Notes under the pieces: generated by a model
Told to the model about the DNA's origin: nothing
The model's input: only the letters and a program-made list of their open reading frames with translations
Database searches by the model: none
Translations under genes and position numbers: made by a program
Shown here: positions 14,694 to 23,776 of the stretch, piece by piece
How the letters are laid out: each line of letters starts with the position of its first letter
Numbering within the stretch: position 1 is the first letter of the stretch
Source: a virus
DNA: 64,000 nucleotides
Virus record (IMG/VR): IMGVR_UViG_3300017987_000013
Span: 1 to 64,000 of that record
Direction: 5' to 3' (one strand)

Positions 14694-15283
14694 AATGACG
14701 GTTTGGCGCCATGCTCAAAGCGAGCTGAACGCGCGGCGGTGTAAGCGGCAGCCAGATCAGGGCTACCGGGGTTGCGTCCCTTATCGCCGTGATGAGATTT
14801 CGGACATTGACAGCCGATTCTATCAGCACGACCCTCAAATTGGATACCGAAACAACCACACACCGGGCACTGGCACCATAAGTAGCTCCAATCACCACCG
14901 CCACACGGAAATGCCGCATAGGCGCATTCATCATCGACTTCGATTAGGTCGTAATAGTGACCATCACCTAACCCGTACAGACTACACTGTACCTGTGGGA
15001 TGTTGCCCCAAAACAAAAACGCGTCATGGCTCGTGCCGTCAGCTAACGCATGTAGTTTGTCACACTCACCCAGGTGGGGTTCTTTGCCTTTAATCTCAAC
15101 CCAACATCCGTTGTTGGTATCCGGTAGCCAGAAGTCAGGCAAGTAGAGTCCGGCTTTACCAAGTTCAAACCCTTCCTTCTCGTACTCGTATGGGATGCCG
15201 AGCGCGTCGAAAAACACAGCCCATCGCGCCTCAAGGCGGCTACGGAACAGATACCCGTTGTACTCGGTGTTGATCGCCTTCAT
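14690..15283 (-). CDS. PD-(D/E)XK-type nuclease
   Basis: A 197-residue protein. The N-terminal 70 residues (FRSRLEARWAVFFDALGIPY, then YLPDFWLP, then CWVEIKG) match small phage nucleases of the PD-(D/E)XK fold. The catalytic residues are probably E18, D50 and the EIK motif. Further on are CQCPVCGCFG and CQCP, a cysteine-rich zinc-like segment. It may process replication or recombination intermediates. It sits between the primase-helicase and small early genes. Confidence 0.68.
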   Translation of the reverse strand: MKAINTEYNGYLFRSRLEARWAVFFDALGIPYEYEKEGFELGKAGLYLPDFWLPDTNNGCWVEIKGKEPHLGECDKLHALADGTSHDAFLFWGNIPQVQCSLYGLGDGHYYDLIEVDDECAYAAFPCGGGDWSYLWCQCPVCGCFGIQFEGRADRIGCQCPKSHHGDKGRNPGSPDLAAAYTAARSARFEHGAKPSL

Positions 15284-16992
15284 GGCTCTTGCCTTCCGGT
15301 ACGGTCTCTAATTATGCCGTTGTCGAGTTGTAGGGTTTCCGACCGATCTGTGGCCAGTGCCCCATTCCGGCGGTGTTTCCTGCAGGTGACTCGCATCGCA
15401 CCTTTGTCGACAAACCCATCAATCTCAACTAGCGCATCACGAATCTGGGACGCTTCACCCTTACTCAACTTGCTTTTCAGTTTGCGCGACAACATGAGCA
15501 CTACGTCCGCGGCCTCTTCGATTGCTCCGCATTCTTTGAGTGCCGAGAGAACAGGGATGCGGTATGGTTCGAGTGGATCTCGCGGCCCACGATTTAGTTG
15601 CGCGGCCGCGACAACGACGATTTGGTGCTCGACGGCGAGTTCCTTCGCCTCTTTTATGGCGTGTGCCATCTCTTGCCGCTGGTCTCTACCGCCGTAGTCC
15701 ATTTGGTGTAGGTGGTCTATCACGACGACTTTACATTTCCGCTCGACGGCGAACTCGACCCACTGTTGCAACGAGACAAGGTTGATGCGTCGAGCAGGAG
15801 CGAAATACGCGAGGTTCCGTAACGCCGTTGCTTGCTCTCGTAAGTCGTCTTCGATTCTCTGTCGGGCGTCAACCGGCAATCGTTCCCAGGCAGAGGTCAA
15901 CACATGCTCTTCGTTCAGGTCGCATCGGAACGCAGACCATTTTCGGCGTAGCTGCTTGGGGTCCATTTCCATGCCAATGAACAGCCACGGTTTGCCCTGC
16001 ATCTCGGCGAGGTGATTACAGAAATTGAGCAGAAAAGTGCTCTTGCCCTGCCCAGGTCTTGCGCCGACGATCCACAACTCACCCGGCAAAAGTGGTCCGC
16101 AGAGGTCTATTAATGATTTCCAGCCCCATTTCGGGGCCGTACTCGTATCTTGACGTCCATACTCGATAGCCTCTCGGACCTGTTGGTCGACCAATTCCTC
16201 GATTGGTTTTGGCTCAGCTTCGGCCTTGATCCGTTCGATCGTTTCGGCGAACGCGACCCCTTTGGCTTTGTGTAGATCGGCAAGGTCGTCTATGTCACCC
16301 CCAGAAATCACGATGGCATCGGAAATGTCGCGCAAAACAGAATCCGCGAACTTAGCCCCCGCATCACCCTTTTCCTGCCAGATGTAGACCTGGCGACCTT
16401 TGAGGTATTGCGCCCACTCAGGCTTCCATGTGTTTGCTCCGGGCGCACCGACAGCCAACACATCATGATGCCACGCCGCGTGACAATCAGATTCGCCTTC
16501 AACGAGGATCACTGACCCACTGTGAACCGATAGCCGGTCGAGTCCGTACGGGTAGGTCGGTTGGTTCTGTCCTTCCCACCACGTCCGGTGTTTTCCCGAC
16601 TCGTCGGCGCCGCCACGAAACTTGTTCCGCAGGAGGTCGCCGTGGGTATCTTGGTACGGGATCCGCACGCAACACCAACCCTTCTCGTTCTCGAACGTCT
16701 CGACACCCCACGACATTAGCTTCGGGACACTGAAAGACTTCTCGACGGCGTAATCTTCGATGGTGTACCCACGGGATCGGCGCGCCAACCCCAACTCCTC
16801 AGCTAACGTGTCGAGCGACTCCGTGAATCCACAGGCATGGCACCCCCATGCATTCTCACCAACCCAAGCACTTGGACTACCGTCTTCGTGTCGCGGACAA
16901 CAAAACTCGAACACCTTCTTGCCATCTCGCGTCTTGCCGCCACGAACTCTGATGGCATGTATTAGTTCAGCTCGAAACTGCAGATCGTCCAT
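15280..16992 (-). CDS. Replicative primase-helicase (bifunctional)
   Basis: A 570-residue protein combining an N-terminal primase with a C-terminal DnaB-type helicase, as in T7 gp4. C31/C32, H35, C51 and C54 form a CHC2-like zinc ribbon. Residues 160-240 are a Toprim domain (VILVEGESD at 161-169, with an aspartate-poor WQEKGDAG at 205-212 in place of the usual DxD). Residues 296-560 are the RecA-like motor with the Walker A GARPGQGKST at 310-319 and Walker B VVVIDHLHQM. It should unwind DNA and prime lagging-strand synthesis. It overlaps the nuclease gene downstream and starts immediately after the initiator gene. Confidence 0.9.
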   Translation of the reverse strand: MDDLQFRAELIHAIRVRGGKTRDGKKVFEFCCPRHEDGSPSAWVGENAWGCHACGFTESLDTLAEELGLARRSRGYTIEDYAVEKSFSVPKLMSWGVETFENEKGWCCVRIPYQDTHGDLLRNKFRGGADESGKHRTWWEGQNQPTYPYGLDRLSVHSGSVILVEGESDCHAAWHHDVLAVGAPGANTWKPEWAQYLKGRQVYIWQEKGDAGAKFADSVLRDISDAIVISGGDIDDLADLHKAKGVAFAETIERIKAEAEPKPIEELVDQQVREAIEYGRQDTSTAPKWGWKSLIDLCGPLLPGELWIVGARPGQGKSTFLLNFCNHLAEMQGKPWLFIGMEMDPKQLRRKWSAFRCDLNEEHVLTSAWERLPVDARQRIEDDLREQATALRNLAYFAPARRINLVSLQQWVEFAVERKCKVVVIDHLHQMDYGGRDQRQEMAHAIKEAKELAVEHQIVVVAAAQLNRGPRDPLEPYRIPVLSALKECGAIEEAADVVLMLSRKLKSKLSKGEASQIRDALVEIDGFVDKGAMRVTCRKHRRNGALATDRSETLQLDNGIIRDRTGRQEP

Positions 16993-17898
16993 TTAGTCCT
17001 CGAATCCCGGCTCAGGTTCACTCAACCGTTCGTACCTCCCGATGAAATCGTGGACTATGTCAGGGTTCCTGAGAATATACTCGAGTCCGTGCTTCCCCAT
17101 GTTGATGTGCCAAGGATCGATCGCGTTCCCCCGAATCGCATCCTTCAGGTTCTCGACCGTGAACCCTTCAGACAGGCGCGTCTGAATTCTCTGCTGGCCA
17201 GTTTTGTTCACTACTCTGCGTTTGGGGTGAGTCTCGAGGTAGAAATCGACCACCGTTTGCACGTCGTCTTTTTGTTCGGCAAAACCCAAGTCTGTTTGCT
17301 TTACTTGCTTTACTTGCTTTACTTGCTTCTTATTATTTGTGTTGGAGGTGTGTTGGAGGTGTGTTGGAGGTGTGTTGTTCAATGTGTTGGCCGGTATGTC
17401 GTTTGGCGCTTCCGTATTGTCGTAAGTTGTTGCAACGTCGGTGGTTGCGTGGCCGTTAGGTGTGTTACTTGGTGTGCCGGTAGGTGTGCCGATTTTTGGC
17501 CCACTCTCACTCAAACCTGCAAAACCCTGTGTTGGAGGTGTGTTAGTTTCGTTGGGGTTGGTTTGGTAACTATCATATTTTACAAGAAGATAGACCGTTC
17601 CTACCTGTGTTTCCCGTTGTGCCACGACTCGGTCTGCTTCAACAAGCCAACGAATAAAGGTTCGCACTTGTTGAACACCCCACTTCCACCGTATCGCGAA
17701 ATAACGCAACGACGCAACCAACTCACCGCGCTCAAGAGGAACGGTCTGTAAATCGTCAGTCACTTTGAGGTACGGTTTCCATGCCGCCATCTGGATCATG
17801 TCCTCCCATGCTTCCCACCGGGAAAACGTCCGCGACATATTCCACAAAGGATCCTCGGCATAAGCCTTGCGACTGATTTTGATATGACCCCAAGACAC
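16993..17898 (-). CDS. DnaD-like replication initiator / helicase loader
   Basis: A 301-residue protein. The N-terminal region (SRTFSRWEAWEDMIQMAAWK, then LERGELVASLRYFAIRWKWG and VRTFIRWLVEADR) resembles the winged-helix domain of phage replication initiators. The C-terminal region (about residues 195-295) looks like the DnaD/conserved phage C-terminal domain. A Thr/Asn/Pro-rich linker joins them, with repeats visible in the DNA as TTTACTTGC units (about 17296-17330) and TGTTGGAGGTG units (about 17341-17374). It probably loads the helicase encoded next. The order initiator then helicase-primase is usual. Confidence 0.75.
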   Translation of the reverse strand: MSWGHIKISRKAYAEDPLWNMSRTFSRWEAWEDMIQMAAWKPYLKVTDDLQTVPLERGELVASLRYFAIRWKWGVQQVRTFIRWLVEADRVVAQRETQVGTVYLLVKYDSYQTNPNETNTPPTQGFAGLSESGPKIGTPTGTPSNTPNGHATTDVATTYDNTEAPNDIPANTLNNTPPTHLQHTSNTNNKKQVKQVKQVKQTDLGFAEQKDDVQTVVDFYLETHPKRRVVNKTGQQRIQTRLSEGFTVENLKDAIRGNAIDPWHINMGKHGLEYILRNPDIVHDFIGRYERLSEPEPGFED

Positions 17899-17904
17899 GA
17901 AACG

Positions 17905-18093
17905 CTACTCGTCGTGATAATCGTATCTGGCTAACCACGCGAGCGTCGACGCCAGTTTATGCGCTGTTTTGTAGTGAAGGTTTAATGTGATTGGGTCCGA
18001 CGAGCGAGATGTGGTCTGGTTCAAAAGCGCGGTGATCCACGAAGCTAGTAACCGCGCTTCGTCCTCTGTCATAGGGGGGTATTCATCGGTCAT
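17905..18093 (-). CDS. Hypothetical protein upstream of the initiator
   Basis: A 62-residue protein (MTDEYPPMTEDEARLLASW) with a helical second half. A long in-frame extension to 18195 would read through the hairpin described next and is unlikely. The ATG at 18093 has GGGATCAGAACA upstream, a weak site. Confidence 0.5.
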   Translation of the reverse strand: MTDEYPPMTEDEARLLASWITALLNQTTSRSSDPITLNLHYKTAHKLASTLAWLARYDYHDE

Positions 18094-18111
18094 TGTTCTG
18101 ATCCCATAAGC

Positions 18112-18191
18112 AAAGACCCGCTGGTTGCTTGGCGAGAATCCCGGCCCTGGCACGAAGGCCAAGACGCAAGACAGCAACCATACGGGTCTTT
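18112..18191 (-). ncRNA. Structured leader RNA of about 80 nt
   Basis: On the minus strand AAAGACCCG (18191-18183) pairs with CGGGTCTTT (18120-18112). GGTTGCT and AGCAACC extend the stem, and TTGGC/GCCAA continue with GGCC-rich pairing inside. The result is a long, compact stem of about 20 bp with short internal loops. It lies between a promoter candidate and the coding region at 18093, so it would be in the 5' untranslated region of the initiator/primase transcript. It has no tRNA or hammerhead signature. It could be a leader regulator or a replication-origin dyad. Confidence 0.55.
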
Positions 18192-18240
18192 TCACTATTA
18201 GTTTTCATCGCCTCGTATCTCGCCAGTTACGTGACACCTT

Positions 18241-18270
18241 AAAATACCCTCCGGTAGCTAGCCTGGTCAA
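18241..18270 (-). promoter_or_regulatory. Candidate minus-strand promoter
   Basis: TTGACC (18270-18265) and TATTTT (18246-18241) are separated by 18 bp. Transcription would begin about 18234 and run into the structured leader. The -35 overlaps the last codons of the HNH-like gene. Confidence 0.4.
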
Positions 18271-18599
18271 GCATTTTCATGTTCCCGAAGATAATCCTGG
18301 TATTGCTTGATCGCGGTTCCCACGAGGTCGGTTCCATGTTCCGCATCGAATACGGCATGGTGCCCTAGCGCGTGAGCTGAGTCTTTGCGCTCGACGTGGT
18401 ATGGAGAGCTCATGTAAACGATGTTGTTCTTGTCGCCCCAGATTGCTTTCGGGCGTACGTGGTGGGGAACCACCGTTCGGTCCCAGAGTCCTGTCACGAC
18501 GCAGCGTGCTTTGCGGACGCGGCACTGGTCGCGACAGAACTCGAGGTAGTCGGGGTCTTTTAACTCCGCTTTCGGCACTGGGGTAAATGGTAGATCCAT
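18267..18599 (-). CDS. HNH-like nuclease (DUF968-type)
   Basis: A 110-residue protein with ARCVVTGLW, then VPHHVRP, then NIVYMSSPYHVERKD and ALGHHAVFDAEHG. The arrangement of Cys, two His motifs and the C-terminal GHHAVF segment resembles DUF968-type HNH nucleases, which substitute for resolvases in some phages. The ATG at 18599 overlaps the upstream stop (TGATG). Confidence 0.6.
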   Translation of the reverse strand: MDLPFTPVPKAELKDPDYLEFCRDQCRVRKARCVVTGLWDRTVVPHHVRPKAIWGDKNNIVYMSSPYHVERKDSAHALGHHAVFDAEHGTDLVGTAIKQYQDYLREHENA

Positions 18600-19516
18600 C
18601 ATGCGGGCCTTAACAAACGCCCGTGTTCGGCGGCGTGGTTAGGGTTGCAGTAAAAAAATCCGACTTCCGCCGATGCTTTTGAGATGAACCGCCTGCACGT
18701 TGGCAACCGACACTGCGGCGCAAGGCGACTAATCAACAACCTGTCCTTCGGTACGGGCACGACATCGGGGGGTACTGGATCCCCGTCGCGTTCAGCCGCT
18801 TCCATCACGAGCCATTGCACGAATAGGTTCAGTGGCAGTTCGGCGACATCTTTACTGCCGATCCTTGGCACTTTTTGTTTCAAATATTTGATGAAGTCGG
18901 CCAGAAGGTCGCCAGCATTCACGAAAGGGTTGAACGCACGGCTCCGGTTGGCACGGTACGTCACTTTCGCGTCCTTGTCTACGACGCTGAAATTGCCGTG
19001 CTCGTCCAACAGGATTTTTGTGCCGTCAGGTAACGCCACCTCTCGCGCTTCCTTGCCTACCAGTATCTTGCTTGGGTCAACCCATTGAACAGACGTGTCG
19101 TCGCTGAGTATCTGGCCCGAATCGTCGACGTAACAAACCGCACTCGTGGGAGTGACGGTGGTTGTATAGTTAATGCTATTTGTCGCTGCGATTGATGTCG
19201 TGTAGTGGTACTGTGACGCAGGGCGGTATTGTGCTGTAGCCATAAACCTCTCAATCTCCTTTGCGGCGTGTTCTGCGTGGCGCTGAAACATCGCCACGTC
19301 AGGGACTCGGTACCGTGATAACACGTAGTCGGTAGCAATGTGCGTAACCACCGGCTGCATCCCATGGCGCACTACCTCGACCCGTAGCGCGTCTCGCAAA
19401 GGGTCGCGTTCGACTTTTACGTTGTGCCCAGGAAATCGACCCTCTAGGTGTCGCTGTACCACAAACATGCAATCCTGCATGGTCGGGACCGGCGCTACTG
19501 ACTGAGATTTAACCAT
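18599..19516 (-). CDS. Hypothetical protein with a C-terminal zinc-like segment
   Basis: A 305-residue protein. The N-terminal half is mixed alpha/beta with a low-complexity Thr/Ser/Asn stretch (about residues 94-124). The C-terminus has CRLPTCRRF and FFYCNPNHAAEHG, a possible zinc site. Its start overlaps the next gene upstream. Not recognised. Confidence 0.55.
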   Translation of the reverse strand: MVKSQSVAPVPTMQDCMFVVQRHLEGRFPGHNVKVERDPLRDALRVEVVRHGMQPVVTHIATDYVLSRYRVPDVAMFQRHAEHAAKEIERFMATAQYRPASQYHYTTSIAATNSINYTTTVTPTSAVCYVDDSGQILSDDTSVQWVDPSKILVGKEAREVALPDGTKILLDEHGNFSVVDKDAKVTYRANRSRAFNPFVNAGDLLADFIKYLKQKVPRIGSKDVAELPLNLFVQWLVMEAAERDGDPVPPDVVPVPKDRLLISRLAPQCRLPTCRRFISKASAEVGFFYCNPNHAAEHGRLLRPA

Positions 19517-19815
19517 CGGTCCCTAATGTACATCGCCGCCGTTGACGTTCTCATCGGCAATACGTCCGACTTCCAAAACGACCGAGCCTTGTGCGGCGAC
19601 TGCCCGTTGGCAGACCCCCAACGCTCTTCGGTGATTGTGCCGTCCTTGATCACGCGCTGGTGTTCATGACCACAGTGCGGGCATATCACGCTATGGTTTC
19701 CGTTCAACGAAAAATCTAGTTCAGCGACGAACGTCTTACCGCAATTCGTACAATTCATGTCCGTCCGCGTCAGACCCTCGCCGCTGATACCGGGGATGTC
19801 GCTAGGCTTCCCCAT
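19495..19815 (-). CDS. Zinc-ribbon protein
   Basis: A 106-residue protein with MNCTNCGKTF and VICPHCGHEH, a classical zinc-ribbon pair (residues 20-53). Such proteins often bind nucleic acids or phage or host transcription factors. The C-terminal half is basic. Confidence 0.6.
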   Translation of the reverse strand: MGKPSDIPGISGEGLTRTDMNCTNCGKTFVAELDFSLNGNHSVICPHCGHEHQRVIKDGTITEERWGSANGQSPHKARSFWKSDVLPMRTSTAAMYIRDRWLNLSQ

Positions 19816-19818
19816 CCG

Positions 19819-20310
19819 TCAGTTTTGGCCGAGGCTACCTAGCGCTTCAGCGATCTTCTCGATCACTGCCATGCCGCGTGACCGCTGCTGCTCCACGTGC
19901 GGCGTTACCTCCTGCTCGCTCATCTTCTTTGCTCTGAGTCCGAGCTTCTGAGCGACCCTCTGCGCCATGCTGAGGTGGTCCTCAACGTCAGCGTACTGCG
20001 GCACCTTGCCGCTAAACCGCTTCATCACACGGTCCCACGGGAACGTTGTTTTGTCGTGCCACGTCCACTCGATGTCACTGTCACCGGTCGGTGGTGCTGA
20101 AAAGAAATCTTTGAACTCCTGCTCGAGCATCGCGTCTTGGTAATACATCACTGGGTCTTCACTGAGGTCGTACAGTTGGTAGACGACGCTACCGGCCTCG
20201 TGGCCAATGATGTTGATTAGGGAGGTTTGGTCTTCATCTTCGGCCCAGCAACCGACATCTAGGTTGTCGGCGTTTCTCGGGTTCGCGCCCGGTACATCAT
20301 GTGTCGACAT
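19819..20310 (-). CDS. Hypothetical protein
   Basis: A 163-residue acidic protein (CWAEDEDQTSLINIIGHEAG, then EDPVMYYQDAMLEQEFKDFF) with a helical C-terminus. AAGGAGATGTTACTT lies before the ATG. It follows tRNA-Asp directly in the same direction. Function unknown. Confidence 0.55.
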   Translation of the reverse strand: MSTHDVPGANPRNADNLDVGCWAEDEDQTSLINIIGHEAGSVVYQLYDLSEDPVMYYQDAMLEQEFKDFFSAPPTGDSDIEWTWHDKTTFPWDRVMKRFSGKVPQYADVEDHLSMAQRVAQKLGLRAKKMSEQEVTPHVEQQRSRGMAVIEKIAEALGSLGQN

Positions 20311-20335
20311 AAGTAACATCTCCTTTGAAGTAAAA

Positions 20336-20406
20336 AGGACCACGGGGATTCGAACCCCGGCCACTGGATCGACAATCCAGCATCCTAGCCGCTAGACTAT
20401 AGCCCC
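20336..20406 (-). tRNA. tRNA-Asp (GTC)
   Basis: On the minus strand a cloverleaf reads with acceptor GGGGCTA/TGGTCCT (wobble pairs included) and anticodon arm CTGGA-TTGTCGA-TCCAG with anticodon GTC. The T-arm has the loop TTCGAAT and the stem CGGGG/CCCCG. The 3' CCA is not encoded. It sits alone between two protein genes, unlike the array at 58.7-59.8 kb. Confidence 0.9.
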
Positions 20407-20498
20407 AAAGACGGTAGGGAGGATTTCACTGGGCGTATCCCCCCGCGACGCACTCATAACGAGGCTGGAGCGCCCCGGCCCAGCTGGTCGCCGCGCGC
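20407..20498. other. Short gap between tRNA-Asp and the ATPase gene
   Basis: GC-rich sequence without a gene. GC-rich partial complementarity is visible (near 20470-20495) but no convincing promoter or terminator. Confidence 0.3.
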
Positions 20499-21773
20499 TT
20501 AGGCTACCGCTTTTGCTACTCCATCCTCAACAACGATCTCGCCGGCACCCTCGAGTCCGATTCGCGCTACCCAAACCTGAAAGTCGTGTTTGTTGGCGAG
20601 TTCTCCCAAGGCTTCTAGGGATTCGAGGTCAAGATCATTGGCTTCGTCCAGCAAACAGATCCGCAAGTCGGGGTTGGCCGCGATCGCCGCAGCTACGGCT
20701 AGGTCGATCCGTTCCCGGCCACTGGCGCCCGACAACGGATGGCCGTTGAGTAAGGGTTCTCCGGTCTCAGAATCGAACGACAGATTGGGAATCGGGATAC
20801 CGGAGTCCTGAAGCAACATCTTCTCGTTTTCGCGCGACGCTTCAATTGCCTGGGTGAACCCATCGACGGTCTCTTGCGCTTCTTTGAGTTCTGTTCGCGC
20901 CCGGTCGTAGGCTTTCCAGGGCTCGAGCCGCTCGTTGATCACGCTCGCATTGGCGATCTGTGTGCGGACTGCATCAATCTCGTCGAGGCAATCGGGCATC
21001 TCCCCCAACGTCGCCTCCAGGTCTGCGACCAAAGCGCGCCAACCTACAATCTGCGCTTTGTGGGACGCGATCTGTTCCTCCCATGCGGTGATTTGCAGTG
21101 CATAAGACGTAATAGCCTCTTCGCGCTGCTGTAGGTCTCGCCGCAGACTCTCGATTTCGTCTTGCTGGCGTTGAAGGCTCTCCATGCGTTCCATCTCAGC
21201 CGACACGTCTACCGGTTCTGGACGCTCGCCGGCCGGCTTCTCGACCGCCTTTGCTTTTCGCTGCTGCGAGATCCAGGGTGTACGCTCGTCGTACAGACGG
21301 CGCTGCTCGGCCCGGGCTTCGTCCAACTTGTCTGGAAGCGATTGATCTTCAGCGAGGGACAGTAGGGCCGTCCGCATCTGATCAGGCTTGAGCGTCAGGA
21401 ACGACAACGGGTCAAACGTACGATCACCCAACCACGTCGATAACTTGCCCTGTTTGTGCTTGCCACCGTCGGGCCCCACCACCGTCAAGTAGCCTTTGGG
21501 TTGATTCGCAGTGAACTTCCGTGTGACCGTGAACCCGTTATCGAGCCTGACGCGAATCTCTGCGCCGTCCGCGCCTTCGTGGATAGCGTCAGGGTTGATC
21601 TCGCCCTGACCACCCAGAGCGGCCGCGATCGCCCGTAGCAACGACGTCTTACCCGCCGCGTTCTTGCCGGTTACGCGCACGAGCCCCTGTTCAGGAACAA
21701 CATCTACTTGCGCGAATGTAAGGCGGTGGAAGTCTTGGACCTCGACAGAAACAACGTGGATACCGTCGCTCAT
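20499..21773 (-). CDS. RecF/SMC-like ATPase
   Basis: A 424-residue ATPase. The Walker A is GKNAAGKTS (36-44) and the signature is LSGASGRERIDLAVA. The Walker B is RICLLDEANDLD. Between the ATPase halves lies a coiled coil (about residues 150-270, for example RQQDEIESLRRDLQQREEAI). This is the layout of RecF, Rad50 and SMC-type proteins in short form. It sits with a YqaJ exonuclease and a putative annealing protein, so it most likely acts in DNA recombination or repair. It overlaps the next gene upstream by 4 bp. Confidence 0.82.
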   Translation of the reverse strand: MSDGIHVVSVEVQDFHRLTFAQVDVVPEQGLVRVTGKNAAGKTSLLRAIAAALGGQGEINPDAIHEGADGAEIRVRLDNGFTVTRKFTANQPKGYLTVVGPDGGKHKQGKLSTWLGDRTFDPLSFLTLKPDQMRTALLSLAEDQSLPDKLDEARAEQRRLYDERTPWISQQRKAKAVEKPAGERPEPVDVSAEMERMESLQRQQDEIESLRRDLQQREEAITSYALQITAWEEQIASHKAQIVGWRALVADLEATLGEMPDCLDEIDAVRTQIANASVINERLEPWKAYDRARTELKEAQETVDGFTQAIEASRENEKMLLQDSGIPIPNLSFDSETGEPLLNGHPLSGASGRERIDLAVAAAIAANPDLRICLLDEANDLDLESLEALGELANKHDFQVWVARIGLEGAGEIVVEDGVAKAVA

Positions 21774-22807
21774 GTCTCCACCTCCGCCTCAGCCGCCTCC
21801 TCCTGGCGAATCCGCTCGTCCTCACTTTCGGCAACAATGGCCTCGCGCTCGATTTCCTCCTCCGTCTTTTTCGTCTCTGTCTTTTTCGCCGTCTTCTTCT
21901 TAACCCGCTCCTTCACGGCGTCCGTGCCTTTGGCCTTGGAGGTGTTGATTTGTCGCTGTTTACCCAAGGATTTGTCCTCCATCACTTCGGGCCACGTCAC
22001 TTCCCCTTCCTTGAGTGCAGTATGGATCGACCGCAGAAGCTGAAGATCACCCGGGTTGATCTGCTGCACAGGCTTACCTAGCAACGCAACGATCTGATCA
22101 GCGGCCACGCCAAGCACATAGAACGCGTCGAGAACCCGTTTCGTGGCTGCAGTGGGATCCTCGGCGTCCCGATCCCGAACGGTCGCGACACACCGCTCCT
22201 CGGCCTCCTCGCGGATGTCAGACGGGATCAGCGTCAGAATGAGGTTACGGCGTGCCTTCGAGATCGCAGCATTGGCTTTGACCAGTATCTCGTCCTCGGT
22301 CGCGGCCTTTAGGTACACGGTGTCACCGTAGCTGTTGGTGCGTTTGCTGATAACCTCGTCGCCAGTCTTAACCTTCTTCCGCTCGACAAACTTCTCGACC
22401 ACAACGTCTTGGTCCTGCGCCATGTTGGTCTCGAGGTCTGTGGCGCTGACGCGGTAGATCCGACGTTCACGATCGTCGAACACAACAGTCGTGACAACGT
22501 ACAGATTCCCCCACAGCCGGCCAATCTCCTCCGCGAACCTGACCGACAGTCCCTCAATTGCCTTGCCACTGATAGGTTTCCGGTACCGCGCCGACTCCGC
22601 GAAACGTGGCCGTTTGCATGCCTCCAGTACACGTAGGCGTGCGTTCTCGGGCACGCGGGGGCGCTTGACAGCCATAACGAACCGGGCCTCCACGGAGGCC
22701 TTCTCCCGTGCAGCTACCGCGGTGGAACTCGTTTCCACGACGGCTCCTTCTTCTTTGGGAACGATCTCTGTGGATTCGACGGTTCCCACTTCAGGTGTTT
22801 CGGACAT
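21770..22807 (-). CDS. Putative single-strand annealing / recombination protein
   Basis: A 345-residue protein. Residues 40-240 (MAVKRPRVPENARLRVLEAC, then FAEEIGRLWGNLYVVTTVVF, then RTNSYGDTVYLKAATEDEIL) match a phage family that accompanies YqaJ exonucleases. It is generally thought to be a RecT-like single-strand annealing partner. The C-terminus is a highly charged Lys/Glu helix (about 290-345). AAGGAG precedes the ATG. The functional label is inference from context. Confidence 0.55.
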   Translation of the reverse strand: MSETPEVGTVESTEIVPKEEGAVVETSSTAVAAREKASVEARFVMAVKRPRVPENARLRVLEACKRPRFAESARYRKPISGKAIEGLSVRFAEEIGRLWGNLYVVTTVVFDDRERRIYRVSATDLETNMAQDQDVVVEKFVERKKVKTGDEVISKRTNSYGDTVYLKAATEDEILVKANAAISKARRNLILTLIPSDIREEAEERCVATVRDRDAEDPTAATKRVLDAFYVLGVAADQIVALLGKPVQQINPGDLQLLRSIHTALKEGEVTWPEVMEDKSLGKQRQINTSKAKGTDAVKERVKKKTAKKTETKKTEEEIEREAIVAESEDERIRQEEAAEAEVET

Positions 22808-22818
22808 ACAGTCTCCTT

Positions 22819-23772
22819 CTACCAGTTACGGGGTACCCGGAACGTACGCGCGATCTCTTGTTCCGTTGTATGAGTGTCGTGCAGATCCTCCCAAACTTCC
22901 GCGTCAACATGCAGCTTCAACCCTTCAGCAAACGCCTTCCAGCCCGTCGTCTGGCGCGGCTTTGGCCGCTTCCAGGTGATTTTCTTGCCATTAGGTAGTT
23001 GGACCCCTGCCGCTTCACCAATCGCGTCTTTGAGGAGATTCTGGAGCCGTTCCTTGGTCTCTTCAGTCTCCTTCAACTCCGCCCGAACCAACCGCAGTTC
23101 TTCGGCAGTATCGTATATTTCCGGTGTCGCGGGGATGATCAGGTCGCCATGTGTTTGCCACTTGTTGGCGACATACTCAGAACTCGATTCTGTACCGTCC
23201 AACTCCGGGCACATGTCGGCGAGGACGTGATCATGCCAGAAATCATGGGCGGATTCAACGATCTGTTCAGCCAGTTCCTTGTCGTACTCAAGCGTGAAGG
23301 AATGCCACCGATTACCGCCAAGGAGCACTGCAGCATGCCATACCTTGAATCCCGTCACCTCCATGTTGGTGTGACACTGGATCAACACCTCGTCGGGGAC
23401 CTCGTCGGAACCGGGCTCACCCCAATCATCTAGGTTGTAGCTGCCGCGATTCTTGCACTCCAATCCCTCTCTGGGATCGACCAAAACAATCCGGTCAGGC
23501 GTGGCCATGAGCCATTCGTGCTTAGGATGGACAAGCGTACCGGACTCGACCAGCTCGACACCGTTCTCTTCGGCGTACCGCTGCGCGATCTTGTCCTCCA
23601 GTGCGTTCCCCCAATACGTGTACTCGTTTCCCTCGAAAGGTTCGGCCTTTCCCGTCTTCTCGAGGTAGATGTCCACGGGGTTGCGCCAACGGTCTACGCG
23701 CATCACGGCCGGCATTTCCGAGGCTCCCAAACCGCTCTTGCGTAACTCCAACTGCTCCTGCGTCAACGTCAT
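22819..23772 (-). CDS. YqaJ-type exonuclease
   Basis: A 317-residue lambda-exonuclease-like nuclease that degrades DNA ends for recombination. The YqaJ hallmarks are GLGASEM (14-20), WGNALED (54-60), D93 (TPDRIVLVD) and the E105-x-K107 (GLECKN) of the PD-(D/E)XK active site. The C-terminal region (about 200-317) has coiled-coil and basic segments. The start was chosen as ATG 23772 because of GAGGTGAGGCA just upstream. The longer frame lacks one. Confidence 0.87.
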   Translation of the reverse strand: MTLTQEQLELRKSGLGASEMPAVMRVDRWRNPVDIYLEKTGKAEPFEGNEYTYWGNALEDKIAQRYAEENGVELVESGTLVHPKHEWLMATPDRIVLVDPREGLECKNRGSYNLDDWGEPGSDEVPDEVLIQCHTNMEVTGFKVWHAAVLLGGNRWHSFTLEYDKELAEQIVESAHDFWHDHVLADMCPELDGTESSSEYVANKWQTHGDLIIPATPEIYDTAEELRLVRAELKETEETKERLQNLLKDAIGEAAGVQLPNGKKITWKRPKPRQTTGWKAFAEGLKLHVDAEVWEDLHDTHTTEQEIARTFRVPRNW

Positions 23773-23776
23773 TGCC

